Source: Monoplex corrugatus
Lineage: Eukaryota > Mollusca > Gastropoda > Littorinimorpha > Ranellidae
DNA: 64,000 nt
Direction: 5' to 3'
Assembly: GCA_030674185.1 (NCBI GenBank)
Contig: CM060308.1
Location: forward strand, 40,564,357-40,628,356
The position numbers and the translations under genes are program-made. Shown here one piece after another: positions 29,703 to 39,716 of the stretch. The notes under the pieces are model-generated. The model was given only the letters and a program-made list of their open reading frames with translations, was not told the origin of the DNA and searched no databases. Numbering within the stretch: the first letter of the stretch is position 1; the number at the start of each line of letters is the position of its first letter.

Positions 29703-32559
29703 GTGTGTGTGTGTAAGTGTGTGTATGTGTGTGAAAGCATGCGTGCATCATGCACGAGTGTATGTGTATGTATGTGCATGTGCCTGTGTGTTGCTTACAT
29801 CAACAAAAATTTCTTATTCTTGCTTGTGTACAACTCCATGTTTACCCATCTGATAACAAAAGCTCAGACTTGATCTATGTTTAGTAACAATAACAATAAT
29901 AATAATAATAATAATAACAATAACAATAATAACAATAATGGCATTTATATGGTGCCAGATCTTGATACAACTAGAATCAAATCAAACCGCACACTTTTAT
30001 CATTCACCAAAGCAGTCACCCAACAATGACTAAAACTCCAGCACAAAGCACACGCAAACCTGGAGGGGAAGAACAGGAGGGATGTGGGGAAAAACAGTGG
30101 ACATGTAGACAGAGAAATCACCACTGGACAAAAAGGTACAATTTAAAGCTAGACTTGAAGAAAGACAAAGTATGTGACTGTCAGATACATGGGGAAGATT
30201 GTTCTAGTTGTGTGGAACAGACACAGACAAAGAGTGGCAACTGACTGTGGATCATCTGTATTGAGGAATTTGTAAACAAGTAGTATTAGAAGCAGAATGG
30301 AGAGGACGGGCAGGGGTCTAATTTGGAGGTGGTCACAAAGATAAACACGTGGAGTACCATTTGCATACTTGTAGCATAATGTATTGATTTTGTATGAAAT
30401 TTTGTATGATATACTTGAAGCATAATGTATTGATTTTGTAAGAAATTGTAAACACATACAGTACCACTGGTATACATGTAGTATAATGTATTGATTTTAT
30501 ATGAAATTCTTTAAGAAACGAGCAACCAATGTAGAAAGTGAAGCAAGGAAGTGACATAATCATGCCTCTTGTTACACGGGGCAAGACAAGCCATGGAATT
30601 CTGAATAGGCTGGAAGCATGCAACACAAGAAGCAGGCAAGCCGGAGAGCAGAGAGTTACAATAATCAATGCAAGACAAGAGAAGTAACAAATTTAGATGC
30701 TGAAGTGGAAAGATAAGGGCAAACAGAATGCAGTTGACAGTAACAAGACAGACAGGTTTGGTGATGAATTTCTGCTCACAGAATTGCGGATCAAGAACAA
30801 TGTCAAGATTCCTGATTGAATCAAAAAGGACAACAGTGTTGTCCCACAGTTGGACAGTATGAACTTTTAAGTAGAAAGCTTGTGCATTATGCCGAAGAGC
30901 ATAGCTCCAGTCTTATCTCCGTTACACTGCAGCTTACATGTAATGCAGTTCTGGATCTCAACATTAGTCAAGTTTACCCATCTTATGACACTGGCTCAGG
31001 CTCACTCCATGTTTATGCATCTTATAAGAAAGCTCACACTAGGTCCATGTTTGGCCATCTTATCACAAAGGCTCACACTTGGTCCATGTTTGGCCATCTT
31101 ATCACAGACTCACACTAGGTCCATGTTTGGCCATCTTATCACAAAGGCTCAGACCAGGTCCATATTTGGCCATCTTATCACAAAGACTCACGCTAGGTCC
31201 ATGTTTGGCCATCTTATCACAACGACTCATACTAGGTCCATGTTTACCCATCTTATCACAAAGGCTCAGGATAGGTCCATGTTTGGCCATCTTATCACAA
31301 AGATTCACACTAGGTCCATGTTTGGCCATCTTATCACAAAGGCCCAGACTAGGTCCATGTTTGGCCATCTTATCACAAAGGCCCAGGCTAGGTCCATGTT
31401 TGGCCATCTTATCACAAAGGCCCAGGCTAGGTCCATGTCTGGCCATCTTATCACAAAGGCCCAGACTAGGTCCATGTTTGGCCATCTTATCACAAAGAGT
31501 CAGGCTAGGTTCATGTTAATCAATCTTATTACTACAAATACTCAATCAAAAATGAGTGTGACTGCCCATGTTCAAGCGTAGAGGAATCAGAAAAAAAAAA
31601 CGAAAAAAGAATAAGAACATGTAGTGATGTACTGTTGAATTCAATATGCGTTCTTATTCTTTTTTCTTTTTTTTTCTGTTCCTACAAATACTTAATTAAA
31701 CTAGTAGGCCTAGTAATGCCAACAGAAAGTTCCCAACAATTAAAAGTTTAAACACATATGACAGATTAGGAGCTGGTCTTAGAATTAAATTTTGCTGAAA
31801 TAGTTGGCTACAAAAGTGTCTTTACACCATATTTACACATGACTAGTCTATAATTTCTTTAGCCACAAAATTATGCTAAAAGTGTCAAAGCATGTCATGA
31901 AAATTGCATAATATGGGCCGGCTGGCCCCTTTGACAGAGCCATGGACTCAAGATCTCATGTACCAAGTTCAATCACAGTCCACATCCTATGAGTTGGTTG
32001 TTCCCTACCCATCTTAACGTTCCAATCATTCTGGCCATATCAGTGATAAACAGGCCTCATTTCCCCCTCCCTCCCCCCTGTGCCACTTTCCTCCTTATTC
32101 AAGACCTTGCCTGCACATAAACTTTTTGTACAGGATCAAGGCGTTTGCCAGATCACAAATGGCAGATTTGGATGGAGCACATAGCAGAGTTGTCAAAGTC
32201 AATGAACCTCTCCTGAACAAACTTTAAAACACTACTGGATTGCTGTTAATTTTGTTTCTGTAAACTTCTGTACATGTATCCGTTACCTTTCCAGTGTAGG
32301 CAAAATCCACAAGGGCAGACACTGATCTGGCATCCACCTCATGCAATGTGATGTTGCGCTGTTTGCTCTCCGACATGTCAGAGGTGAACATGGCCCGGAA
32401 GTAAGGACTGGCTGCAGCCAGCACGTTACGGTGACAGGGGATCTCTGACTGTCCAACACAAATGTAGACATCGATGAGCAGCTTCTCATCGAACATGGTC
32501 TTCAACTCCTCAAGGAGCACCAAATGGTGGTCCTTGTACTCATAAGGCATCCTCTCCAT
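26387..32559 (-). CDS. KLHL-type BTB-BACK-Kelch protein, three coding exons, one-base frame break
   Basis: Coding exons are 32287-32559, 28667-28963 and 26387-27678, all GT-AG and phase 0. Joined and bridged, they give about 620 residues, usual for a KLHL protein. The BTB domain covers roughly residues 8-120, with a DMSES Cul3-contact-type motif. BACK covers about 120-235. The Kelch propeller covers about 265-600, with repeated GG and W positions ([26 protein letters not shown]). An acidic insert [14 protein letters not shown] lies in an early blade. KLHL proteins act as substrate adaptors of Cullin-3 ubiquitin ligases; the substrate here is unknown and I do not assign a paralogue. The frame breaks in a run of five G (27575-27579): the BACK reading ends RVRLPLLPP, while [11 protein letters not shown] continues one base out. 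Read literally, translation stops at TGA 27541-27543 after about 235 residues, without the propeller. The start is the first ATG after an in-frame stop in the same exon. Sequencing error or a true null allele are both possible. Confidence 0.9.
27853..27985 (+). mobile_element. TTAA palindromic MITE, copy 7, truncated beside a LINE tail
   Basis: The left outer arm is shortened (TTAACCCTTTGACTCCAGC to ATCAACATCC, then straight into TTTGATTCCC). The inner palindrome is complete, and the right arm stops at CAGTTGGTGTATATGG where the CATCAT tail of the LINE fragment begins. It lies in intron 2 of the Kelch gene. Confidence 0.82.
27982..28215 (-). mobile_element. RTE-like LINE 3' end, minus strand
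   Basis: The minus strand reads [11 protein letters not shown], then [38 protein letters not shown] and QQCT, with TGA followed by a GAT tail. Same family as 10030-10275 and 63113-64000. Strongly 5'-truncated. It sits in Kelch intron 2, in the same orientation as the gene. Confidence 0.78.
28216..28666. other. Rest of Kelch intron 2, nothing recognised
   Basis: A+T-rich intronic DNA between the LINE fragment and the donor of exon 2. Confidence 0.5.
28667..28963 (-). CDS. Kelch gene coding exon 2 (end of BTB, start of BACK, residues 92-190)
   Basis: Acceptor TTTTTGTGCACAG, then [20 protein letters not shown]; it ends [11 protein letters not shown] before donor GTGACT. The joint TGK-VEV with exon 1 restores the family pattern [10 protein letters not shown]. 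Confidence 0.92.
29174..29460. repeat. (TG)n/(TGCG)n tract in Kelch intron 1
   Basis: About 285 bases of alternating purine-pyrimidine with many CG steps. Composition favours Z-DNA under supercoiling. Long Cys-Val and His-Thr frames on both strands are artefacts. Confidence 0.94.
29507..29790. repeat. Second (TG)n tract in Kelch intron 1
   Basis: Two TG runs (about 29585-29650 and 29665-29714) after a G9 run near 29523. Interrupted by CATGCGTGCATG-type words that recur near 29545 and 29738. Confidence 0.93.
29832..29882 (+). repeat. Detached monomer of the 39 bp satellite
   Basis: CTCCATGTTTACCCATCTGA, then TAACAAAAGCTCAGACTTGA, matches the array unit at 30975-31520 with a few changes, yet lies 1.1 kb to its left. 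Confidence 0.75.
29886..30974 (+). repeat. Dispersed-element-like block between monomer and array
   Basis: Starts with (AAT/AAC)n and CATTTATATGGTGCC, resembling 4515-4605. It includes three ~55 bp units with GCATAATGTATTGATTTTGT near 30367-30515, and GAGCAACCAATGTAGAAAGT, a phrase of a dispersed-repeat type. It probably inserted into the satellite and separated one monomer from the rest. No coding capacity. Confidence 0.4.
30975..31520 (+). repeat. 39 bp satellite array, about 13-14 units, in Kelch intron 1
   Basis: The unit contains GGTCCATGTTTGGCCATCTT, then ATCACAAAGGCCCAGACTA. Left-end units are diverged and central units nearly identical, as expected from unequal exchange. Because 39 is a multiple of three, both strands show open frames that are not genes. 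Confidence 0.94.
31532..31697. mobile_element. Short fold-back insertion with imperfect direct repeats
   Basis: CTACAAATACTCAATC (31532) and CTACAAATACTTAATT (31682) flank a segment with head GTGTGACTGCCCATGTTCAA and arms AAAGAATAAGAACATG and its inverse GCGTTCTTATTCTTTTTTC. The head matches the fold-back family at 21223-21551. Confidence 0.68.
31917..32225 (+). mobile_element. tRNA-derived SINE, nearly full length (reference copy of the family)
   Basis: Order of parts: tRNA-like head (GGCCGGCTGGCCCCTTTGAC, GCCATGGACTCAAGATC, AAGTTCAATCACAG); linker; CCCATCTTAACGTTCCAATC; ATTCTGGCCATATCAG; a C-rich run; TTCAAGACCTTGCCTGCACA; GGCAGATTTGGATGGAGCAC; AACCTCTCCTGAACAAAC. About 310 bases. The B-box is partly decayed. 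It ends 61 bases from the exon 1 donor of the Kelch gene. Other copies lie near 2.0, 2.3, 3.0, 3.2, 7.3, 12.6, 42.3, 54.3 and 57.7 kb. Confidence 0.72.
32287..32559 (-). CDS. Kelch gene coding exon 1 (BTB domain, residues 1-91)
   Basis: Starts [20 protein letters not shown] and ends VDFAYTGK, with donor GTAACG at 32281-32286. The exon probably begins at 32675 after the acceptor TGTCTGTGTCACAG. The in-frame codons between that acceptor and the ATG include TAA and no ATG, which fixes the start at 32557-32559 (a TTG further upstream is in frame but unneeded). Confidence 0.9.
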
Positions 32560-32675
32560 GGTGAACCTGTGGCAGTTCCTCTGCTGGCAACTGGCTTGGT
32601 CCTCTGCCAATCTCGGGCTCCTCCTATGTTGTCTCTGCCTTGAGGAATGTGTCCCATCGAGGAGACTTCTTTAAC

Positions 32676-33636
32676 CTGTGACACAGACAATGACAGATTC
32701 AGAATTCAACATAGACAATGTCAGATTCAGAATTCAATATCTACACAGACAGAATTATTTTATCAGTGAGGAAAGGAAAAGTATTTATGTCTTGTCTTTC
32801 CTTCAAAACAATTAGTTAAAGCCACAATTTATATCACCCTTAGATTTTTAACAAGTGATTGATTTCAAAACCATATTTCAAATAACCTTTTCCTTTTTTT
32901 GTCCGTCCTTTCCTTATTTCTCTTTTTATTTCATTTAATGATATATATTCATATCTATATCTATACATACATTTTTTTTTAATATATATTTTAACCTGGA
33001 AGGTAGAGAGGTTGTCCTTACAAAATGGCTAAGCGCAAATTTACACTTTAATTTTTAAAATTTGTCTAGCGCTTATTAAAATTTTGAACACCTTCATCCT
33101 CCTAAAGCCAAGAACATGAGATACCTGAGGTTTAATATGTTTCTGACTGCACATAATTAAAAAAAAAAAGGCCTATGCAGCCAGAAGTCAATTATAGTTT
33201 ATACAATTCCAGTGTAATATGACCGGGTGAGGTTACAGTAACTTTTTGTTTCAAATGGTAATTGAGGCTGAGTTACAACCCTGTAACACTGGAAATGGTT
33301 TGTATATAAATGTTTCATCAACAAATAAGAAGTTTCTTGCTTCACTTGAATTCAAACAGCTTGTTCAGACAAGACTGAAACAGTCATTTTTTTAGATGTT
33401 TCATTTTAGTTTTGTATTTTTCACAAATGTACTAAAAGGAGACAGTTTCCTTTTCTGGTTTGAAAACACAGGCAATAATTATAACACACACATCACAAAT
33501 GGTACTTTTTCACCCATGTATGGCCATTCACAAGCTCAACTGTGAACACGCATTCTTACAATAAACCATGATTCAGAGATGTGTGCCATGACCTGAGCTA
33601 TGCCACGCTAACAGTCAATTGTTACTGTTATTTTTG
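32676..33636. other. Upstream flank or 5' intron of the Kelch gene
   Basis: Follows (on the minus strand, precedes) the acceptor of the first coding exon, so an upstream untranslated exon must lie further right. Contains a short two-copy word (GACAATGACAGATTCAGAATTC and its neighbour near 32715). Nothing else recognised. Confidence 0.45.
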
Positions 33637-34072
33637 GTCAAAGACCAGCCAACTCCACAGAGCCATATCAGGGCTATAACCATTTCAAAACATACACAGT
33701 AATCCAAGGAGATGCCCCTAGCGTCGACCACTCTGTCCAATTTATCACACAGGGGATTTAAAAAACACATCTGAATACAAATTTAAGCATAATTAAAGAC
33801 AGTAAAATATATATCTCTATAGATATAAAAACAGGCCTAACTTCCCTAATATTGCTTCTGAACAGCATATCTCATTTCCCTATATATGTACCCAATTATC
33901 AATCCTAAGAAAAGTACATAAGACTTTACCAAACATTTACAGGTAAATGGACCAGCAAGGCAGAAAATGGTAAGAAGATATGACAGAAAGCAAAGGAACA
34001 AGACAAAAACAAAGAGAGTGACAGAAAAGAGGAAATTTCTAATACAGAATTCCCATCAGGTGGGGATTTTAA
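33637..34072 (-). repeat. ~440 bp dispersed repeat, possibly a LINE 3'UTR
   Basis: Matches 59318-59785 along its length (AGAGCCATATCAGGGCT, CCAATTTATCACACAGGGG, ACCCAATTATCAATCC, GAGGAAATTTCTAATACAG). On the minus strand it begins exactly where the degenerate L2/CR1-like LINE coding sequence ends, so it may be that element's 3' untranslated region. That link is an inference. Confidence 0.65.
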
Positions 34073-35720
34073 GATGGTAAAGATCCATCAAAATGGTGCT
34101 ATGCAAGACCTGCAATTTCATACTGGCACTGAGATCTGACTGGTAACCAGTGGAGTTCTTTGAATAATGGTGTTACATGGTCATGTCTTTTTCTTTTCAT
34201 TTCTTTTTTTTCCCCCTCCATAATTAGAGGTGCTGCACAGTTGTGGGCCTTTTGTAGTTGAGAAAGTTGTTCAGCTGGTAAACCAACACACACAGAATTA
34301 TAACAACCTAGCCAGGAAGTTATTGTAGCCAAGACAAACTGTTTACATGCTCTTTTCGTCTGTAGCAGGCCATCCTCCTGATTGAGAGAACTAGAGCCCA
34401 TGTTGCTGATGTGTTCTCGACAAAAGTCTGTCAATCTTTACTCCATGATATTTCACAGACAGCTGGGATGAAATAACATTATCCGCACCACCAATACTGG
34501 ACATTCACTGCCAACCAATCTAGAGTAACGCCAACATGCATCATTTCTGTTTTGCTTGTGTTCAACTTTAGTTTGCTGCTGTTCATCAGGACAACACATC
34601 ATCAGTACTTATCTGAATGCTTTACTGAACAGTCAACAAATTACATGGTAAAGAACTTTTTGACAGTTTTGTGTCATCTCCATGTCTGAGAAAATCGCAC
34701 TTAAAGTTAAACAGAACAATTACATCTGACAGAGGCTGTGAATACACTGTAAACAAGGCAAGTCCCAGAACAGAACCTTGCAATATACCATACATGACAC
34801 GGCAAGGAGCTGACAGATCACCATTTATAATGACAGACTGGGAGTGCTCAATGACAAAGAAACAAACCACTCAACCCCTTCCATGCCACAGTATTTATGG
34901 CCTTTTGCATTGCTGTCTGCCAGGACAAAATCTTGCCTTTTTCAGTACGTTCACTAATTTGTTCACCACTCATTCATTTCGTAAGATATCTTTTTCAGAT
35001 TTTGGCATGCTTTTTCCTTATATTTATACCCTTGGTTATGGTTTGATGACATAGTTATTTGATTTGGTTGAAAAAATTTGATTTGGTTGAAAAATTGTAT
35101 GATTAGAGCTGATATAATGAGCCGTTTTCTAAAAAAAAAAAATGCTTTCCGAACATACATACACATTCAATAGCACACAAAACCGCACAAATTGGAGCAA
35201 AATTTGGTTTTTGTATACACTAAACATCAAGTGAAAATGTTTTCTTGCTATTACTACTCTCCATCAATGTTTTTCTATGTAACAGTGTAGCACAGTGGAC
35301 AAAGAGACAGAATAGGCAGTTGTTCCGCCATCTTGAATCACATTATCAGGTTCATTACTTTTCAATGCTAATTAGACTAATACTCAATTCTTTGAGTGGT
35401 CGAAGGGAAAGAACTGCACTTTGACATCTCCACAAGAGGTTGGCCAAGTTTCTAGTGTTATCTCCCATTTTTACCCCTGAAATTTCAATGATGAAAATCC
35501 CTCACGGCAGACACAGTTATGGGGCGTACAGACATGTCAAAACAGCACCGTAGTAGACACGGCGTAAGCAGGGAACAGGTTAACCAGCAGTGCCCTGAAT
35601 CTCAAATGTAGCTTGTAGTCTCTTCACAAAAATGGAATGATCAAGCACATCAAATGCTGCACCAAGGTCAAGCAGAGCAACAAGAAAGATTTGTTCCTCC
35701 AAGAAACTCAAAAACAGTTT
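34073..35720 (-). mobile_element. Degenerate L2/CR1-like LINE, split by a TTAA-flanked insertion
   Basis: Minus-strand pieces in order: LLDLGAAFDVLDHSIF (RT motif A) near 35690-35640; after a 0.7 kb insertion, SVIINGDLSAP and GILQGSVLGLALFTVYSQPL (motif B), a decayed catalytic box HGDDTKLSKSS, KLKLNTSKTEMMHVGV; then CYNSVCVGLPAEQLSQLQKA and HDHVTPLFKELHWLPVRSQC. Stops and frameshifts make it inactive. The pattern is that of the L2/CR1 group; the exact clade is not resolved. Confidence 0.8.
34871..35583. mobile_element. ~710 bp TTAA-flanked non-autonomous element inside the LINE
   Basis: The left end reads TCAACCCCTTCCATGCC and the right end GCAGGGAACAGGTTAA, imperfect inverted repeats of about 15 bases. 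Removing it rejoins the LINE reading (FEIQGTAG on one side, WFVSFVIEHSQSVIING on the other) at a TTAA. This supports insertion with a TTAA duplication, as piggyBac-type elements do. No coding sequence. Confidence 0.62.
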
Positions 35721-37999
35721 CTGAGCTGTGATCATTCCTGTACGCTGAATGGTAAATCAAATAAACCGCAGACAGATGTTTTGATACTTGTGATAATACA
35801 GACTTCTCAAGTTTGTTTATAACTGAAAGAGAGATTACAAACAAGTTATAACATTTTCAGTTTGTTGTGGGATTTCTTTTTTTTTTTTTTTTTTGGCCCC
35901 AACCAGTTCTACCCAGAGTTGAAGTGTTATGGGCTTGTTGGGAAGATCTGGACTACACAGTCAAGTCTCATCCACTTTATCAATGCATCATTAAAGGTGT
36001 TGCACATTATGTCTTGAGTTACACCACATGTATCTGTATCTCTCGGATATATTATGAAAAGAAACACAGAGTACAGCCCAGTCACAGTGTCTCAATCCGG
36101 AATAAAACTCTATAGCATCATGATTTTCATCCCCATTTTCACCATTGCATTGGGAACAACTGTCCCAGCTTCTGAGGCAATTAAAGTGGTGTAGAAAATG
36201 GAACAGGAAAAAAAATAAAGTATAAAAGAAACCATGTAAGAGCAATGGTCTTTTAAAAAGGAAATCACTTTATTTGAGTTCAAGTTCAGATTTTTTTTAA
36301 AGAGTGACGTAACAACCACTTCTGTACTTTGCCCACAGAGACAGAAGTATCAATTCTGGCGGTAGTCAATGGAAATAAATCAGTACGACACTGTTTAGTT
36401 GGAGACAGGGAGATAGGATCAAGTGCACAGCACTTTGTGGGTGACTCAACATAATCTTATGTATCTGAAAACTGGTGAAATGCAGAAGTTAGATAATCAA
36501 CAACAACAATAACAATAACAATTATACTTAATAGAAGCACCAAGATTTGTTAATCATCCTCATCATTACCATCATCACTGACATCCTTGGATATTGTTTT
36601 CAAAAACCTTCTGCAGTAGCCTACATAATAACCACTATGTTATGTTCAGGTTTTTATGGTTAATTTTATACAAATCATAAATGTACTTTATATATACTAT
36701 TATATTTAAATAGCAACTGCTTTTCCCCTGAATCAGTCAATGAATCATTCACAGAACGATATGCCTCATAACTGATCTCAGGATTTATTGCCAAACATAT
36801 GACAATGAATTTCTGAACAATTGATTTTAAAACAATAAATCAATAAAAACCCTGCCTAACTGAACTAAAGAAAAAATAGATAACATAAGCTGTCTCTACC
36901 ACAATCAAAATGTCACAAATGACAAGCATATTTTTTTCAATATAATACACTTATTTAAAGGTTTCTTCTCACCAGTCCCAGCACAGCACAGAAGATGACC
37001 TGTTCTGGTTTAGAGAAAACTGACCTTGTCTTGTGTGAGCAAGAGGAGACAACCAGACAACAGCCAGTGAGTGACTCATTCACTATCTGTGGCTGCCCCA
37101 CACCATTACCAAGGAGTAGGATGAGACAGCAACCCCAAGAAGTCAATGTTTATTTTAAGATCTCATTTTCCATCCATTCAGCTTCTAACATTGTGACAAC
37201 TTTGGTCAGATAAAAACCCAAGTCCATGATCAAAACTGAGGAGCTCTGTGTCAAAAGACAGGCCAAGTCTCTGTACTAAAGTGTCTAAACTCTGACATAA
37301 AAATATCTTGCATTCTTGAAAAAAAAAATGCTGGACCATACTTAAAGGTCTGACCAGCAGAAAGCTGAATAATAACAATCTTTTAAATCAAACAGATGCA
37401 TGTGTGTGTGTGAACTGATTTAGAATCTGTTTTCACTGACAGAGAAAGACCCACCTATTTGCAACACAGACTTTTATACTGATCTATAATTTCTATCTGT
37501 ACCATTAACACAACCAAGCATCTGGAGAAATGTCACTGAAGTAACATATGGCTCCTTGCAAAATGTAATGATGTTGATATCCTGGAAATCAGGACACAGG
37601 AACAGGAAGATAAGTCACCAGACAGTGTTAGACAGTGACAGACCATCTAAAGTATAATACAAACAGCCAACAAAGAGATATAAAAATGAAAACATGTTAA
37701 ACAAGAAGGAAATGACATTGCAAGAACAAAACAGACATAACATCCAAATCAAAATTTGAAAAAAAAAAATTGCACTGCTTGAAGTATAGCTCAAAATTCA
37801 TTATGAGATAATGTAATAACAACTTTAAAAATGTGTTTTAATTTCTCACACTCCAAGTTTGTATACTTGTTGCGTTGTACAGAAGAACTCAGAACATTTT
37901 GTTTTTAACCGTAAGAACCCAAAACATGGCTATAAAATATTTACAAAAATTGTTTGCGAGTGCACCACAAATGGGAGGGAAAAGAGTGTGTGGGAGTCT
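35721..37999. other. Intergenic DNA between the Kelch and TBP genes, left part
   Basis: A+T-rich, with a poly(T) run near 35876-35895 and scattered short A runs. No recognisable exon or element. A 5' untranslated exon and promoter of the Kelch gene could lie anywhere from here to about 44 kb. Confidence 0.4.
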
Positions 38000-38019
38000 G
38001 TGCACGAATGTCTAGTAGC

Positions 38020-38021
<2 letters not shown>

Positions 38022-38088
<67 letters not shown>

Positions 38089-38170
38089 CGCACGCGTGTG
38101 TGTGTCTGTGTATGTAGTGCATTACAGAGAGGTTGTGCGTATATTGTGTGTGTGTGTGTGTGTGTGTGTG

Positions 38171-38228
<58 letters not shown>
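38022..38228. repeat. Two (TG)n microsatellites
   Basis: TG runs at 38022-38086 and 38143-38227, separated by about 55 bases of mixed sequence. Confidence 0.95.
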
Positions 38229-38229
<1 letters not shown>

Positions 38230-39638
38230 ACAGAAAGAGGTAAATTTCAAAATTTGTCTAATCTTGAGTTACTGCACGCAGTGGAGTGTTGCAGAAGAAC
38301 AAAGAAAAAATATTTGCTTTGAAATCTGAGCATATGCTAAATTTAAATGATAATGTTGCTTAGTTATGGTTATCTGGAATTGAAGAAAAAGAACTGATTT
38401 TTCCTGCAGATAGTCACATTACATGACATATAATGATATATGCTGATTTTACACACAAGAAAGTGACAAAAAAACAGAAGGAAGATGAATTAGTCCAAGA
38501 ATATTACACAATCCTTGCATACAAAAATCACCATCCATTGATCCATGCATGGGGTAGTGAGGAGTGGAAATGAAGTTACTCACAAAAATAATTTGTCATC
38601 AACCATTGTTTTGAAACTGGAAATATGTAGAGGGTCATGTTTGAAGCTGCTTTCAAAAAGGTTTTCTACCCCTGAAATGTAAGATTCTCAATCCAAATAA
38701 ATGAAAATTTAAAACAGGTGGGAGTGAAGTGGGGGGAAATCTCACTGACACAACTCGATACACTTTTTGTGATTAACTTAGCCTAAGTGAGTAAGTCACA
38801 TCAATGTAATCACACACACAGCACAAAGTCTGTGCTGCGCGCCTTTAGACGCACTTCAAAAATCGATGTGTGTGTTGCTAATAACAGCTCCAATCGGCCT
38901 CTGAGTCATCGCCTGGCTAAAGATAACTCTGGCATCAAACTGGCCACAGACAATCGGATGCAGACATGCTATGGCACTGCCGCTGCCACCACTACGAAGA
39001 ATACATTTCGTCACTTTGGGCCACATTCAACACTTGCCATCTTGTTCCTTCTTCTACGTTGATCATGCATTTCTGGTGTGACCTTGCATGCTATTTCTGC
39101 CAGTTGTGGACAACTTATAAAGTATTGATCAGCTGGAAAATCAAAGAATGACTCAGTGTAAAAATATATAAAAAAAAGAAGAAAAAAGAAAGTTAAAAAA
39201 ATAACATTCCGGGTCGTTTGCCTGCACAGTACACACGCATCGTCTAACATCCAACCAACCGTTGCATTCACTGTGACTGTTCAACCCACCTGCTACATCA
39301 AAATCATGCTTATTTGCGGTGTTTCTTCCATACCAAAGGGCAAATTCATGATTTAAAAGCGCCGCAGAAACTGATGGTGCTGTGGAAGAAATGGTTCTGT
39401 AGTTGCACGCGCCGAGTCCACCTTACTAGGTCAGCCGTCCATCACATCGCCAATGGTAAACAAAGGGAGTCAATTCTACTACTTGACGGCAGCACGAGTT
39501 GTCCGCCACAGGTACTTGGAACAAAACGTATTAAAATTTTCAGGCCTATGATAATATTATAATAATCATCATCATCATCATCATCATAATATTAATTATA
39601 ATAACGATGACATGGCCACGCTACAAACTAAAATATTG
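38229..39638. other. Intergenic DNA, right part, with a G+C-richer patch
   Basis: From about 38820 to 39000 and 39350 to 39500 base composition is more balanced, with CpG words (CGCCGCAG, GCACGCGCCGAG). On the minus strand CCATTGGCGATGTG at about 39450 is a CCAAT-box-like word. It could be the Kelch promoter, but no splice evidence ties it to that gene. (ATC)n lies at 39565-39590. Confidence 0.3.
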
Positions 39639-39716
39639 GGGTGGTGGTCCAGTTGGTCAGAGCACCCGTCTGAGAGACAAGAGTTCCTGAGTCCCATTCC
39701 CTGTCTGGGGTTTTCT
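39639..39716 (+). mobile_element. tRNA-like remnant
   Basis: GGTGGTCCAGTTGGTCAGAG resembles a tRNA A-box region, with GAGTCCCATTCC as a decayed B-box at the right distance. Stems are broken, so it is a pseudo-tRNA or SINE head. Confidence 0.45.

Noticed and set aside
29063..29853. Long Cys/Val or His/Thr open frames over TG and CA repeats (also near 8.6, 11.5, 18.6, 38.0 and 62.6 kb)
   Set aside because: They arise from stop-free dinucleotide repeats in any frame and both strands; no non-repetitive coding sequence supports them.
32608..32610. TTG as an upstream start of the Kelch protein
   Set aside because: A good ATG lies 51 bases downstream and leads directly into the BTB domain; a stop lies upstream in frame within the same exon.
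39355..39500. Kelch gene promoter
   Set aside because: Only a CpG-richer patch and a CCAAT-like word on the minus strand; no splice donor convincingly links it to the acceptor at 32675.
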